Shown: positions 44,481 to 53,299 of the stretch, piece after piece
Position numbering within the stretch: the stretch's first letter is position 1
Layout of the letters: each line of letters opens with the position of its first letter
Source: Streptomyces cyaneofuscatus
Lineage (GTDB): Bacteria > Actinomycetota > Actinomycetes > Streptomycetales > Streptomycetaceae
Direction: 5' to 3'
Length of the DNA stretch: 64,000 bases
Assembly: GCF_000718135.1 (NCBI RefSeq)
Contig: NZ_JOEM01000005.1
Location: 1 to 64,000 of the forward strand
Notes under the pieces: generated by a model
Seen by the model: only the letters and a program-made list of their open reading frames with translations
Databases searched by the model: none
What the model was told of the DNA's origin: nothing
Translations under genes and position numbers: made by a program

Positions 44481-45308
44481 TCAGGAAGCGGGGGCTGACG
44501 GGGTGGCGGTGCCGGGCTTCTTGCCCTTGTTGGCCTCCATGACCCACTTCTTCAGGTTCTCCACGGAGATCTGCTCGTCGCCCTTCTTCGGGAAGATCGA
44601 CTCGCCGTTGAGGAGGGCGGTCGGGGTCCCCTGGAAGCCGCCCTCGCGGAACGCGGTGTCCGACTTCTGGACCCAGCTGTCGTGCTCGCCGCTCTCCACA
44701 CAGGTGCGGAAGGCGGGGGTGTCGAGCCCTTCGACCTCTGCGGCCAGCTCGATCAGCCGGCTGTTCTTGGCGAAGGCGTCGTCGGGCTCGGGAGGCTGGT
44801 TGCGGAAGAGCACATCGTGGTACGGGGCGAACTTGCCGACGTCCTGGGCGCAGGCGGCGGCGTTGGCGGCGCGCAGCGAGCCCTTGCCGCCTAGGTTGCC
44901 GTCGATGATCGTGGCCAGGTGGTAGTCCACCTTGAGCTGGCCCGCCTCGACCAGCTCCGTGATGGTGTCCCGGAAGGCGTTCTCGAACTGGGCGCAGACC
45001 GGGCAGCGGAAGTCCTCCCAGATCGTGAGCGTGGACGGGGCGTCGGAGGCGCCGACCGGGAGGGTCAGAGAGTCCTCGCCGGTCGCCCCCGACGGGGTGA
45101 TGGCGGGGCCGGACGCGCTGTCGCCGCCGCCGTCCTTGCCCACGTTGGCCGCGATCAGGCCGACCACGGCGGCCAGCGCCAGGACGCCGACCACGGCGGA
45201 GGAGACGATCAGCGTACGGCGGCGCTTGTCGCGGCCTTTTTCCCGCTCGCGCTGCTGGGCCAGGCGCTCACGCGCACTTCGGTTTCCCTCAGGAATCTTG
45301 TCGCTCAC
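44481..45308 (-). CDS. membrane-anchored DsbA-like thiol-disulfide protein
   Basis: Protein of 275 residues with a basic cytoplasmic N-terminus, one transmembrane helix (about residues 33-56, LIVSSAVVGVLALAAVVGLIA) and an extracytoplasmic DsbA/DSBA-like thioredoxin domain. The active site is CPVC in IWEDFRCPVCAQFEN, and the cis-proline loop reads QGTPTALLNG. It should introduce or shuffle disulfides in secreted proteins. The GTG at 45308 was chosen because it starts the usual SDKIPEGNR N-terminus of this family; its ribosome site is weak, and the frame is open to 45356. The trp terminator hairpin lies immediately upstream. Confidence 0.88.
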   Translation of the reverse strand: MSDKIPEGNRSARERLAQQREREKGRDKRRRTLIVSSAVVGVLALAAVVGLIAANVGKDGGGDSASGPAITPSGATGEDSLTLPVGASDAPSTLTIWEDFRCPVCAQFENAFRDTITELVEAGQLKVDYHLATIIDGNLGGKGSLRAANAAACAQDVGKFAPYHDVLFRNQPPEPDDAFAKNSRLIELAAEVEGLDTPAFRTCVESGEHDSWVQKSDTAFREGGFQGTPTALLNGESIFPKKGDEQISVENLKKWVMEANKGKKPGTATPSAPAS

Positions 45309-45323
45309 ACCCGCAGCAACGAA

Positions 45324-45351
45324 CCGGGGAGGCACGTACGCGCCTCCCCGG
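45324..45351 (-). terminator. terminator after trpA
   Basis: Perfect 10-bp stem (45324-45333 with 45342-45351) with an 8-nt loop, about 60 bp past the trpA stop and 16 bp before the thiol-protein start. Confidence 0.75.
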
Positions 45352-45410
45352 TCCATATTCCACCCATTCAGGTGACTTCGACGGTCACCGCTTTCGAACG
45401 CCCTGCGCCG

Positions 45411-46223
45411 TCAGCGCTTGCGGACGCCCTGGGCCAGCTCGCCCGCCAGCGAGCGGACGGCGTCGAGGCCGGTGGCCTCGTCGGGGGCGTCCAGGATCGC
45501 CTTGACGAAGGCCGAGCCGACGATGACGCCGTCGGCGAATCCGGCGACCTCGGCGGCCTGTTCGGCGTTGGAGACACCGAGGCCGACGCAGACCGGCAGG
45601 TCGGTGGTGGCGCGGGTGCGGCCCACCAACTCCTGGGCCTGGGCGCCGACCGAGGCACGGGTGCCGGTGACGCCCATCAGGGAGGCGGCGTAGACGAAGC
45701 CGCTGCCCGCCGCCGTGATGGTGGCGAGGCGGGCGTCCTGGCTGCTGGGGGCGACGACGAACACGGTGGCGAGGCCGTGCTTCTCGGCGTGCTCGCGCCA
45801 CAGCGCGGACTCCTGGACCGGCAGGTCGGGCAGGATGCACCCGGCGCCGCCCGCCTCGGCCAGCTCGGCGGTGAAGCGCTCGACGCCGTACCGGTCGATG
45901 GGGTTCCAGTACGTCATGACCAGGATCGGGACCCCGGTGGCCTCGTACGCCTCGCGGACCGTACGCATCACGTCGGCAATCCGGACCCCGCCGCGCAGGG
46001 CGATGTCGTCGGCGGTCTGGATGACCGGCCCGTCGAGCACCGGGTCGCTGTGCGGGAGCCCGATCTCCACCACGTCGGCGCCGCCGGCGATGACGGCCTT
46101 GACCGCCTCGATGCCGCCGTCGACGGTCGGGAAGCCGGCCGGGAGGTAGGCGATGAGCGCGGCCCGGTCCTCGGCCTTGGCGGCGGCGAGGGTGGTGCTC
46201 AACAGCTCGATGTTGCCGCTCAC
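45411..46223 (-). CDS. trpA: tryptophan synthase alpha chain
   Basis: TIM-barrel alpha subunit, 270 residues, cleaving indole-3-glycerol phosphate to indole and glyceraldehyde 3-phosphate. The catalytic acids lie in [17 protein letters not shown] (Glu) and [11 protein letters not shown] (Asp). The ATG overlaps the trpB stop by 4 bp, giving balanced expression of the alpha2beta2 complex. Standard length. Terminal gene of the trpC-trpM-trpB-trpA block. Confidence 0.98.
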   Translation of the reverse strand: MSGNIELLSTTLAAAKAEDRAALIAYLPAGFPTVDGGIEAVKAVIAGGADVVEIGLPHSDPVLDGPVIQTADDIALRGGVRIADVMRTVREAYEATGVPILVMTYWNPIDRYGVERFTAELAEAGGAGCILPDLPVQESALWREHAEKHGLATVFVVAPSSQDARLATITAAGSGFVYAASLMGVTGTRASVGAQAQELVGRTRATTDLPVCVGLGVSNAEQAAEVAGFADGVIVGSAFVKAILDAPDEATGLDAVRSLAGELAQGVRKR

Positions 46224-47506
46224 TTGGCATCCCCCTCGATCTCGGCGCGGTCGCTGTCCGCGTCCGCCTCGACGGCGGCGTCGGTGTCGTACAGCCCGAA
46301 GTAGCGGGCGGCGGTGTCCATGTCCTTGTCACCGCGGCCGGACAGGTTGATGAGGATCAGCCCGTCCTTGCCGAGCTCCTTGCCGAGGTCCAGCGCACCG
46401 GCGAGCGCGTGGGCGCTCTCGATGGCCGGGATGATCCCCTCGGTACGGGAGAGCAGGCGGAGGGCCTGCATGGCGGCGTCGTCGGTGACCGCTCGGTACT
46501 CGCCGCGCCCGATGTCCTTGAGGTACGAGTGCTCCGGGCCGATGCCCGGGTAGTCCAGACCGGCGGAGATGGAGTACGGCTCGGTGATCTGGCCCTCGTC
46601 GTCCTGGAGGACGTAGGAGCGCGAACCGTGCAGGATGCCGGGCTCTCCGGCCGTCAGGGTCGCCGCGTGCTCGCCGGTCTCCACGCCGTGCCCGGCGGGC
46701 TCGCAGCCCACCAGGCGGACCTCGGTGTCCGGGATGAAGGCGTGGAAGAGGCCGATGGCGTTGGAGCCGCCGCCGACACAGGCGACCGCCGCGTCGGGGA
46801 GGCGGCCGGTGCGCTCCAGGAGCTGGCGGCGGGCCTCGACGCCGATGACGCGGTGGAAGTCGCGGACCATCGCCGGGAAGGGGTGCGGACCCGCGACCGT
46901 ACCGAAGAGGTAGTGCGTACGGTCCACGTTGGCGACCCAGTCGCGGAACGCCTCGTTGATGGCGTCCTTCAGGGTGCGGCTGCCGGACTTCACGGCGACG
47001 ACCTCGGCGCCGAGCATCCGCATCCGGGCCACGTTCAGCGCTTGGCGCTCGGTGTCGATCTCGCCCATGTAGATGGTGCAGTCGAGGCCGAAGAGGGCGC
47101 AGGCGGTCGCGGTGGCGACGCCGTGCTGACCGGCTCCGGTCTCGGCGATGACCCGGGTCTTGCCCATGCGCTTGGTGAGGAGCGCCTGGCCGAGCACGTT
47201 GTTGATCTTGTGCGAGCCGGTGTGGTTCAGGTCCTCGCGCTTGAGGAAGACCCGGGCGCCGCCCGCGTGCTCGGCGAAGCGCGGGACCTCGGTCAGCGCG
47301 CTGGGGCGGCCGGTGTAGTTGACCATGAGCTCGTTGAGCTCGGCGGCGAAGGCCGGGTCGGACTTGGCCTTGTCGTACTCGACGGCGACCTCGTCCACGG
47401 CGGCGACGAGCGCCTCCGGGATGAACTTGCCGCCGTAGGCACCGAAGTAGCCCTCGGCACTGGGGATCAGACCCTCGGGGTCCGGGATGAAGAATTCGGA
47501 CGTCAT
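46220..47506 (-). CDS. trpB: tryptophan synthase beta chain
   Basis: PLP enzyme of 428 residues that condenses indole with serine. The PLP lysine is Lys100 in HTGSHKINN; the phosphate-binding GGGSNAIG and the channel-side ETGAGQHG motif are intact. The C-terminal 25 residues are an acidic extension ([18 protein letters not shown]) beyond the conserved core. The ATG at 47506 follows AAGGAG. The gene overlaps trpA by 4 bp and lies 150 bp after trpM. Confidence 0.98.
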   Translation of the reverse strand: MTSEFFIPDPEGLIPSAEGYFGAYGGKFIPEALVAAVDEVAVEYDKAKSDPAFAAELNELMVNYTGRPSALTEVPRFAEHAGGARVFLKREDLNHTGSHKINNVLGQALLTKRMGKTRVIAETGAGQHGVATATACALFGLDCTIYMGEIDTERQALNVARMRMLGAEVVAVKSGSRTLKDAINEAFRDWVANVDRTHYLFGTVAGPHPFPAMVRDFHRVIGVEARRQLLERTGRLPDAAVACVGGGSNAIGLFHAFIPDTEVRLVGCEPAGHGVETGEHAATLTAGEPGILHGSRSYVLQDDEGQITEPYSISAGLDYPGIGPEHSYLKDIGRGEYRAVTDDAAMQALRLLSRTEGIIPAIESAHALAGALDLGKELGKDGLILINLSGRGDKDMDTAARYFGLYDTDAAVEADADSDRAEIEGDAK

Positions 47507-47656
47507 GCGACGTGCTCCTTGGCATGCAGGGCAACGGGTGGGTTCACCGTATGCGCGGAGGAGCGAGCGCCACCGGGACCGGCGTGCGGTCGGGGTGGTG
47601 CGGTCGTACGTACGGGTGGAGAGGTGGGGTACTGCGGTACGTCGGCCGGGGCTCGC

Positions 47657-47872
47657 CTACAGCGCGGTCCCCGGGCGCCATCGCATCCCGTTCACCTGGC
47701 CGGGCTCGTCGCCGATCACGTACCGCACCCGCCGTCCGTGCACACGCCGGGCGGGGGCGCGGCAGCCGCGCGGGCGGCAGCCGCGCGCCAGCGGGGCGTG
47801 CGGGTCCCGGGCCGGGGCCCCGGCGGGGCGCAGGCCCGGCCGGGTACGGGCGGCGGCGGGACGGTCGGTCAT
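47657..47872 (-). CDS. trpM: TrpM small basic protein
   Basis: Small protein of 71 residues, rich in Arg, Pro and Ala, encoded between trpC and trpB. Its C-terminal half (PRGCRAPARRVHGRRVRYVI, then DEPGQVNGMRW) matches what I recall of TrpM of Streptomyces coelicolor, a 63-residue protein from the same position that affects tryptophan metabolism and development. The N-terminus is longer and more variable. It has no recognised fold; two cysteines are present. The ATG lies 21 bp after trpC, without a strong ribosome site. I am confident of the homology, less so of the exact start. Confidence 0.75.
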   Translation of the reverse strand: MTDRPAAARTRPGLRPAGAPARDPHAPLARGCRPRGCRAPARRVHGRRVRYVIGDEPGQVNGMRWRPGTAL

Positions 47873-47893
47873 GGTCGCTGTCGTCCGTCCCGG

Positions 47894-48703
47894 TCAGCCG
47901 CGGCCGTGGCGGAGCGCCGGGTGGGCGCCCGCCGCGACGAGGTCGGCGACGGCGGCGCGCGGGTCGCGGCCGGTGACCAGGGACTCGCCGACCAGGACGG
48001 CGTCGGCGCCGGCGTTGGCGTACGCGATCAGGTCGTGCGGGCCCCGGACGCCGGACTCGGCGACCTTGACGATGTGGTCGGGGATCTCGGGGGCGACGCG
48101 CTCGAAGGTGGAGCGGTCGACCTTGAGGTCCTTGAGGTTGCGCGCGTTGACGCCGATGATCTTCGCTCCGGCGTCCACGGCGCGCTCCGCCTCCTCCTCG
48201 TCGTGCGCCTCGACGAGCGGGGTGAGCCCGATCGACTCGGCGCGCTCGATCAGGGAGACCAGGGCCTCCTGATCGAGGGCGGCGACGATCAGCAGGGCGA
48301 GGTCGGCGCCGTACGCCCGGGCCTCCCACAGCTGGTACGAGGTGACGATGAAGTCCTTGCGGAGGATCGGGGTGTCGACCTTGGCGCGGACGGCCTCCAG
48401 GTCGGCGAGCGAGCCGCCGAAGCGGCGCTCCTCGGTGAGGACCGAGATGACGGAGGCGCCACCGGCCTCGTAGTCCGCGGCGAGCGCGGCGGGGTCCGCG
48501 ATGGCGGCAAGGGCCCCCTTGGACGGGGACGAGCGCTTGACCTCGCAGATGACGGTCACGCCCTCGCCGCGCAGGGCGGCGACTCCGTCCTTGGCCTGGG
48601 GCGCGCGGGCGGCGCGCTCCTTCAGCTCGTCGAGGCTGACGTGCGCCTGCCGCTCCGCGAGGTCGGCGCGAACGCCGTCGATGATCTCGTCGAGCACACT
48701 CAC
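47894..48703 (-). CDS. trpC: indole-3-glycerol phosphate synthase
   Basis: TIM-barrel enzyme of 269 residues closing the indole ring from carboxyphenylaminodeoxyribulose phosphate. The signature [16 protein letters not shown] is present, with the catalytic Lys in RKDFI and Glu in VEAHDEEE. The GTG at 48703 follows GGAAGGGGG at 8 bp and gives the standard [10 protein letters not shown] start; the frame stays open to 48787. It opens the trpC-trpM-trpB-trpA block. A palindrome at 48750-48762 lies upstream. Confidence 0.97.
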   Translation of the reverse strand: MSVLDEIIDGVRADLAERQAHVSLDELKERAARAPQAKDGVAALRGEGVTVICEVKRSSPSKGALAAIADPAALAADYEAGGASVISVLTEERRFGGSLADLEAVRAKVDTPILRKDFIVTSYQLWEARAYGADLALLIVAALDQEALVSLIERAESIGLTPLVEAHDEEEAERAVDAGAKIIGVNARNLKDLKVDRSTFERVAPEIPDHIVKVAESGVRGPHDLIAYANAGADAVLVGESLVTGRDPRAAVADLVAAGAHPALRHGRG

Positions 48704-48749
48704 GCGAGCGGCCCCCTTCCGGAACGGTTGACGGTGAACAGGATCAGCC

Positions 48750-48762
48750 ATACCGATGGTAT
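48750..48762. promoter_or_regulatory. small palindrome upstream of trpC
   Basis: ATACC-GAT-GGTAT, 5-bp arms, 47 bp before the trpC start in a 115-bp gap. It could be an operator; no regulator is implied. Confidence 0.3.
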
Positions 48763-48818
48763 CCGCAGGAGGCCCCCGGGCCCGCATCCGGCCACGCCGC
48801 GTCCCACTACCTGGGCAT

Positions 48819-49571
48819 TCAGGGCGCCAGGGCCGAGCCGAACGGCAGATTCCGGACGACGGTGAAGATCAGGAGCAGCGCCCCGATGCTCCACCACCAG
48901 CCGGGGGCGAGGACGATCCGGAGCGGCTGTCCGCGCCAGGCCCGGACGAGCCAGATGACCCAGACGGCGGCGAAGAGGAAGTAGCCGGTGGTGGCGACGG
49001 CGTTGGCGGAGAAGGCGGCGCCGAGGTCGCCGTGGATGAAGGCGTGGGCACTACGGAGTCCGCCGCAGCCGGGGCAGAACGCGCCGGTGATCTTGAGCAG
49101 GGGGCAGACGGGGTAGTGGCCGGGCTCGTTGGGGTCGACGGTGCCGACGTAGGCGAAGGCGGCTGTGACGGTGGCGAGGATGCCGAGGGGGGTGGCGAGG
49201 CGGCGTACCCGGGTGGCCGGAGGGCCTGGTTGGGGCGCGCCGGGCCCTGCCTGGGCGGTCCGGGGCACCCCCCAGCCCGTCCGGCGTTTGAGGACGGAAC
49301 CGTGGCCTTGGGGGCCGGGCACCTGCGAGGGTTCCTCACCCGAGGGGCCTGTGCGCTCCGGGCCCACCCCCGCGGGGGTTCCGTCCTCAAGCGCCGGACG
49401 GGCTGAAAGGGCGCGGGCTTCGTCCGCGGACGACGGATCGGCCGGAAGGGGGCGGGCCATGTCCGGGGACGGGCAGACCGTCAGGGGCATGTTCCAGGGG
49501 CCGACGCCCTCGGGCTCGGCTTCGGGGGGCGGGTTCGGGGTGGCGTCCACCCGGTGATTGTCCCCGCTCAT
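48819..49571 (-). CDS. DUF2752 membrane protein
   Basis: Membrane protein with the DUF2752 core in its last 150 residues: [40 protein letters not shown], where CPGCGGLR is the family hallmark, and three or four transmembrane helices. Function of the family is unknown. The longest frame gives 250 residues, but the first 100 are low-complexity and are crossed by an inverted-repeat element (49274-49404), and the ATG at 49571 has no ribosome site and lies in an upstream hairpin. A GTG at 49268 would give 149 residues and start just after the repeat. It sits in the trp region on the same strand, as in other Streptomyces. Confidence 0.75.
   Translation of the reverse strand: MSGDNHRVDATPNPPPEAEPEGVGPWNMPLTVCPSPDMARPLPADPSSADEARALSARPALEDGTPAGVGPERTGPSGEEPSQVPGPQGHGSVLKRRTGWGVPRTAQAGPGAPQPGPPATRVRRLATPLGILATVTAAFAYVGTVDPNEPGHYPVCPLLKITGAFCPGCGGLRSAHAFIHGDLGAAFSANAVATTGYFLFAAVWVIWLVRAWRGQPLRIVLAPGWWWSIGALLLIFTVVRNLPFGSALAP
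49274..49404. repeat. inverted repeat inside the DUF2752 frame
   Basis: Two 27-bp arms (49274-49300 and 49378-49404) are reverse complements with one mismatch, 77 bp apart. The arm core GTCCGGCGTTTGAGGAC is nearly the same as in the 17593-17671 element (GTCCGGCGATTGAGGAC). This is a dispersed palindromic element rather than a feature of either gene. Confidence 0.8.
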
Positions 49572-49576
49572 ACGGA

Positions 49577-49605
49577 AAGGCGCAGCCCACCCGGGGCTGC
49601 GCCTT
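49577..49605 (-). terminator. terminator after the HGxxPAAW gene
   Basis: Perfect 12-bp stem (49577-49588 with 49594-49605) with a 5-nt loop, 21 bp past the stop of the small membrane protein and abutting the first possible start of the DUF2752 gene. Confidence 0.75.
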
Positions 49606-49626
49606 GCTGCGTGTCGGACGCGCGGG

Positions 49627-49878
49627 TCAGTGGGAGACCTGGGCCTCGCCGGCGCGCGCCCGGGCCTCCACCAGCTCGGCGGACTCCTTCGGCATGCCGA
49701 AGCCCGCGAGCTTCATGGCGTAACCGACGATGCCACCGGCGAAGATGACGGCGATACCGGCCCAGAAGCCGAGCGGGTTGGCCGCGACCATGAAGACGCC
49801 TGCGACGCAGAAGCCGATGAAGGCGATGATGACACCGGTCCAGGCGGCCGGGGTGTGTCCGTGGCTCGTGCCCGCCAT
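49627..49878 (-). CDS. HGxxPAAW family small membrane protein
   Basis: Small membrane protein of 83 residues. The N-terminal HGHTPAAW motif defines the actinobacterial HGxxPAAW family; two transmembrane helices follow (about 14-36 and 42-62), then a charged tail. Function is unknown, but these genes regularly lie in the trp cluster, as here between trpE and trpC. The ATG at 49878 is preceded by AAGGAG at good distance. A terminator follows. Confidence 0.85.
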   Translation of the reverse strand: MAGTSHGHTPAAWTGVIIAFIGFCVAGVFMVAANPLGFWAGIAVIFAGGIVGYAMKLAGFGMPKESAELVEARARAGEAQVSH

Positions 49879-50012
49879 GAGTTGCTCCTTGTTGGTGTTG
49901 CGCGGTGGGTATCGCGTGGGTGTCGCTGCAGCTGTCGCTCGGGGGACGGCTCGCCTCCATTGTCCCGTACGGGAGCACCGGAGGTGAGCCGGGGGTCCGC
50001 CCTCGGCGGTGT

Positions 50013-50678
50013 CTAGCCCGTCGGGTCCTCGCCCCGGTCCAGCGCCTTCCACAGCTCCTCGGGCCGGTCCGGGTCCGGGGCGGTGCGGGGCGCCTTGCGG
50101 GGGCGCGGGGTGCCGTCGCGTTCGTAGCGGCCCGACATCGTGGGCCAGCGGCTGCCGAAGCGCAGGGCGAGCAGCCCGGCGACCAGAATCAGCAGGCCCC
50201 CGGCGGCGGTGACGTACGGCCAGGCGGTGTGGGTGAGGGCGTCGATGGTGGCCGCCGCGTCACCGGTGGTGCGGGCGGCCTCCTCGTCGAGGGCCGTGCT
50301 GTCGGTCGCGCCCACCCACGCGCTGAGCGCGGCGCCGAGGCCGCTGAGGGCGAGGAGCGCGGCGACGATACGGCGGCCCGCGCCGCGGACGGCGAAGACG
50401 GCGACGAGGGCGGCCAGGCCGACGATCGCCAGGGCGGCCGGGGCCCCGGTGACGTCCTGGCCGTCGGCGGTCAGAGGCAGGGCGCCGCCGCCGGTCGCCG
50501 CCCGGCCCTCGGCCCAGACCTGGCCGGAGGCCAGCAGGACGACGGTCGAGCCGGCCGCGCCCAGGAGCAGCGCGGCCGCGAGCGACCGGCGGCCGCCTCG
50601 GCCGCCCGAGGAGTCGGGCGCGGGGTCGGCGGTGACGGCACGGGGCTGGGGTACGGGAACAGCACTCACGCGTTCCAC
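50013..50678 (-). CDS. trp-operon associated membrane protein (TIGR02234 type)
   Basis: Membrane protein of 221 residues with about four transmembrane segments (near 33-50, 80-97, 104-120 and 155-175) and a charged, proline-rich cytoplasmic C-terminus. It fits the actinobacterial family found next to trpE and trpC; its biochemical role is unknown. The GTG at 50678 has AGGGGA before it; an alternative GTG lies four codons on. Only 14 bp separate it from trpE, so it is very likely co-transcribed. Confidence 0.82.
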   Translation of the reverse strand: MERVSAVPVPQPRAVTADPAPDSSGGRGGRRSLAAALLLGAAGSTVVLLASGQVWAEGRAATGGGALPLTADGQDVTGAPAALAIVGLAALVAVFAVRGAGRRIVAALLALSGLGAALSAWVGATDSTALDEEAARTTGDAAATIDALTHTAWPYVTAAGGLLILVAGLLALRFGSRWPTMSGRYERDGTPRPRKAPRTAPDPDRPEELWKALDRGEDPTG

Positions 50679-50692
50679 TATCCCCTACCGCC

Positions 50693-52186
50693 TCAGCGGT
50701 CGTGGAGCCGGTTGGCCGTATGGACGGCGCGCAGCACGGCGGCCGCCTTGTTGCGGCACTCGTTGTCCTCCGCGACCGGGTCCGAGTCCGCGACGACACC
50801 GGCGCCCGCCTGCACGTACGCCGTGCCGTCCCGCAGCAGCGCGGTGCGGATGGCGATGGCGGTGTCGGAGTCCCCGGCGAAGTCGAGGTAGCCGACGCAG
50901 CCCCCGTACAGTCCGCGCCGGCTCGGCTCCAGCTCCTCGATGATCTGCATGGCGCGCGGCTTGGGGGCGCCGGAGAGGGTGCCGGCGGGGAAGCAGGCGG
51001 TGAGGACGTCGAAGGCGGTGCGGTCCTCGGTGACGCGGCCGGTGACGGTGGAGACGATGTGCATCACGTGGGAGTACCGCTCGATCGACATGAAGTCGAC
51101 GACCTCCACGCTGCCCGGTTCGCAGACCCGGCCCAGGTCGTTGCGGCCGAGGTCGACGAGCATCAGGTGCTCGGCGCGCTCCTTGGGGTCGGCGAGCAGC
51201 TCCTCGGCGAGCGCCTGGTCCTCCTGCGGGGTGGCGCCGCGGTGCCGGGTCCCGGCGATCGGGTGGACCATCGCCCGCCCGTCCTCGACCTTGACCAGGG
51301 CCTCGGGGCTGGAGCCGACGACGTCGAACCCGTCGAAGCGGAAGAGGTACATGTACGGGGACGGGTTGGTGGCCCGCAGCACCCGGTAGACGTCCAGGGC
51401 GCTCGCCGTGCAGGGGGTCTCGAAACGCTGGGAGGGGACGACCTGGAAGGCCTCGCCGGCGCGGATGCGCTCCTTGATGTCCTCGACGGCGTCCTGGTAG
51501 GCCTCGCCGCCCCAGAGCGCGGTGTACGGGGGCAGCTCGGACGGGGGCAGGACGGCCGGGGCGTTCTCGACCGGACGGCGCAGGTCCTGCTCCATGGCGT
51601 CCAGGCGGGCGACGGCGTCCGCGTGGGCCTCGTCGACGCCGGTGGAGAGGTCGTTGTGGTTGATCGCGTTGGCGATCAGCAGGACGGTGCCGTTCTGGTG
51701 GTCGAGGACGGCGAGGTCCGAGGTGAGGAGCATGGTCAGCTCGGGGAGCTTCAGGTCGTCGCCACCGTGCTCGCCGATCTTCTCCAGCCGGCGGACGACG
51801 TCGTAGCCGAGGTAGCCGACCATGCCGCCGGTGAAGGGCGGCAGGCCCGCGTCGCTCACCAGGTCGCGCGGGGTGTGGAGGGTCTCGACGGTGGCGCGGA
51901 GGGCCTCCAGCGGGTCGCCGTCGACCGGGACGCCGACGGGCGGGGTGCCGAGCCAGTGGGCCGCGCCGTCGCGGGCGGTGAGGGTGGCGTCGCTGCGTAC
52001 GCCGATGAAGGAGTAGCGCGACCAGGTGCGGCCGTTCTCCGCGGACTCCAGCAGGAAGGTGCCGGGGCGCTCGGCGGCGAGCTTGCGGTAGAGGCCGACC
52101 GGGGTGTCGCCGTCCGCGAGGAGGCGGCGGCTGACGGGGACGACGCGCCGGTCGACGGCCAGCTTGCGGAAGGTGTCGAGATCCAT
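50693..52186 (-). CDS. trpE: anthranilate synthase component I
   Basis: Chorismate-using enzyme of 497 residues making anthranilate with a glutamine amidotransferase partner that is not in this window. The N-terminal allosteric element LLESAENG (tryptophan feedback) is present, and the catalytic chorismate-binding core is intact ([43 protein letters not shown], then [12 protein letters not shown]). The ATG lies 9 bp after hisI, so hisI and trpE form one transcription unit linking the two pathways. No leader peptide with Trp codons is possible in that gap. Confidence 0.97.
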   Translation of the reverse strand: MDLDTFRKLAVDRRVVPVSRRLLADGDTPVGLYRKLAAERPGTFLLESAENGRTWSRYSFIGVRSDATLTARDGAAHWLGTPPVGVPVDGDPLEALRATVETLHTPRDLVSDAGLPPFTGGMVGYLGYDVVRRLEKIGEHGGDDLKLPELTMLLTSDLAVLDHQNGTVLLIANAINHNDLSTGVDEAHADAVARLDAMEQDLRRPVENAPAVLPPSELPPYTALWGGEAYQDAVEDIKERIRAGEAFQVVPSQRFETPCTASALDVYRVLRATNPSPYMYLFRFDGFDVVGSSPEALVKVEDGRAMVHPIAGTRHRGATPQEDQALAEELLADPKERAEHLMLVDLGRNDLGRVCEPGSVEVVDFMSIERYSHVMHIVSTVTGRVTEDRTAFDVLTACFPAGTLSGAPKPRAMQIIEELEPSRRGLYGGCVGYLDFAGDSDTAIAIRTALLRDGTAYVQAGAGVVADSDPVAEDNECRNKAAAVLRAVHTANRLHDR

Positions 52187-52195
52187 GGCCGGACC

Positions 52196-52579
52196 TTAGC
52201 TGTCGAGGAGGGTGAGGACGTCGGCGTCGAAGCAGGTGCGGTCGCCGGTGTGGCAGGCGGCGCCCGTCTGGTCGACCTTGACCAGCACGGTGTCGGCGTC
52301 GCAGTCCAGGGCGACGGACTTCACCCGCTGGATGTGGCCGGAGGTGTCGCCCTTGACCCAGTACTCCTGGCGGCTGCGCGACCAGTAGGTGCAGCGGCCG
52401 GTGGTGAGGGTACGGTGCAGCGCCTCGTCGTCCATCCAGCCGAGCATCAGCACCTCGCCGGTGTCGTACTGCTGGGCGATGGCCGGGACCAGGCCGTCGG
52501 CGCCGCGCTTGAGGCGGGCGGCGATGGCGGGGTCGAGGCTGCTGGCGGGCGGCGTGGAGCCGGGCGTGCTGCTGGTCAT
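52196..52579 (-). CDS. hisI: phosphoribosyl-AMP cyclohydrolase
   Basis: Enzyme of 127 residues, third step of histidine biosynthesis, Zn/Mg-dependent opening of the adenine ring. The conserved [35 protein letters not shown] segment and the metal Cys/Asp cluster ([17 protein letters not shown]) are complete. Monofunctional: no HisE domain is attached. The ATG at 52579 gives a short Ser/Thr/Pro leader before the core. It is separated from the main his cluster by about 6 kb and sits directly before trpE. Confidence 0.96.
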   Translation of the reverse strand: MTSSTPGSTPPASSLDPAIAARLKRGADGLVPAIAQQYDTGEVLMLGWMDDEALHRTLTTGRCTYWSRSRQEYWVKGDTSGHIQRVKSVALDCDADTVLVKVDQTGAACHTGDRTCFDADVLTLLDS

Positions 52580-52663
52580 GGCCCCATTGTGCCGTGGTGG
52601 CGGCGGCCTTCCGGGCGGACGTCCACTGGGCGGACCCCGGGTGACGGTCGTACGCTGGCGGGC

Positions 52664-53296
52664 ATGTCGACCCATGCGAAGCGTGAACGTCTTCTGCTCG
52701 CCGATCTGTTGGAAGCGGCCGGTCCCGAGGCCCTGACCCTGTGCGAGGGGTGGAAGACCCGTGATCTGGCCGCCCATGTGGTGGTCCGTGAGCGCCGCGC
52801 CGACGCGGCGGGCGGGCTGGTGATCTCCGCCCTGAAGAACCGTCTTGAGCGGGTGCAGGCCGAGTTCGCGGCGAAGCCGTACGAGGAGCTGATCCAGCTG
52901 ATCCGTACGGGCCCGCCCCGGTTCTCCCCGATGTCCCTCAAGCAGATCGACGAGGCGGCGAACACGGTGGAGTTCTTCGTCCACGCGGAGGACGTACGCC
53001 GGGCCCAGCCGGACTGGTCGCGGCGCGAGCTGGACCCGGTCTTCGCCGATGCGCTCTGGTCCAACGTCGAGAAGACCGCCCGGGTACTGGGGCGCAAGTC
53101 CCCGGTGGGGCTGGTGCTGCGCCGCCCGGACGGCCGGACGGCGGTGGCCCACAAGGGCGCCCCGGTGGTGACGGTGACCGGGGAGCCCTCGGAGCTGCTG
53201 CTGTTCGCGTCCGGCCGGCAGGACGCGGCGGACGTGCAGGTGGAGGGCGAGAAGGAGGCGGTGGACCGGCTGCACCGGGCGGCGCTGGGGATGTAG
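52664..53296 (+). CDS. TIGR03085 / maleylpyruvate isomerase-type metal-binding protein
   Basis: DinB/MDMPI-like four-helix protein of 210 residues. Features are [20 protein letters not shown] near residue 26 and [15 protein letters not shown] near 107, with histidines that bind a divalent metal in relatives, plus a C-terminal SCP-2-like half. Members are thiol-dependent (often mycothiol-dependent) enzymes or unknown. The ATG at 52664 is divergent from hisI, with 84 bp between. It is convergent with the PucR-type gene, leaving only 3 bp between the stops. Confidence 0.8.
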   Translation: MSTHAKRERLLLADLLEAAGPEALTLCEGWKTRDLAAHVVVRERRADAAGGLVISALKNRLERVQAEFAAKPYEELIQLIRTGPPRFSPMSLKQIDEAANTVEFFVHAEDVRRAQPDWSRRELDPVFADALWSNVEKTARVLGRKSPVGLVLRRPDGRTAVAHKGAPVVTVTGEPSELLLFASGRQDAADVQVEGEKEAVDRLHRAALGM

Positions 53297-53299
53297 GCC

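Noticed and set aside
52187..52195. Trp-codon leader peptide or attenuator before trpE
   Set aside because: Only 9 bp separate hisI and trpE, so an attenuator cannot be located there.
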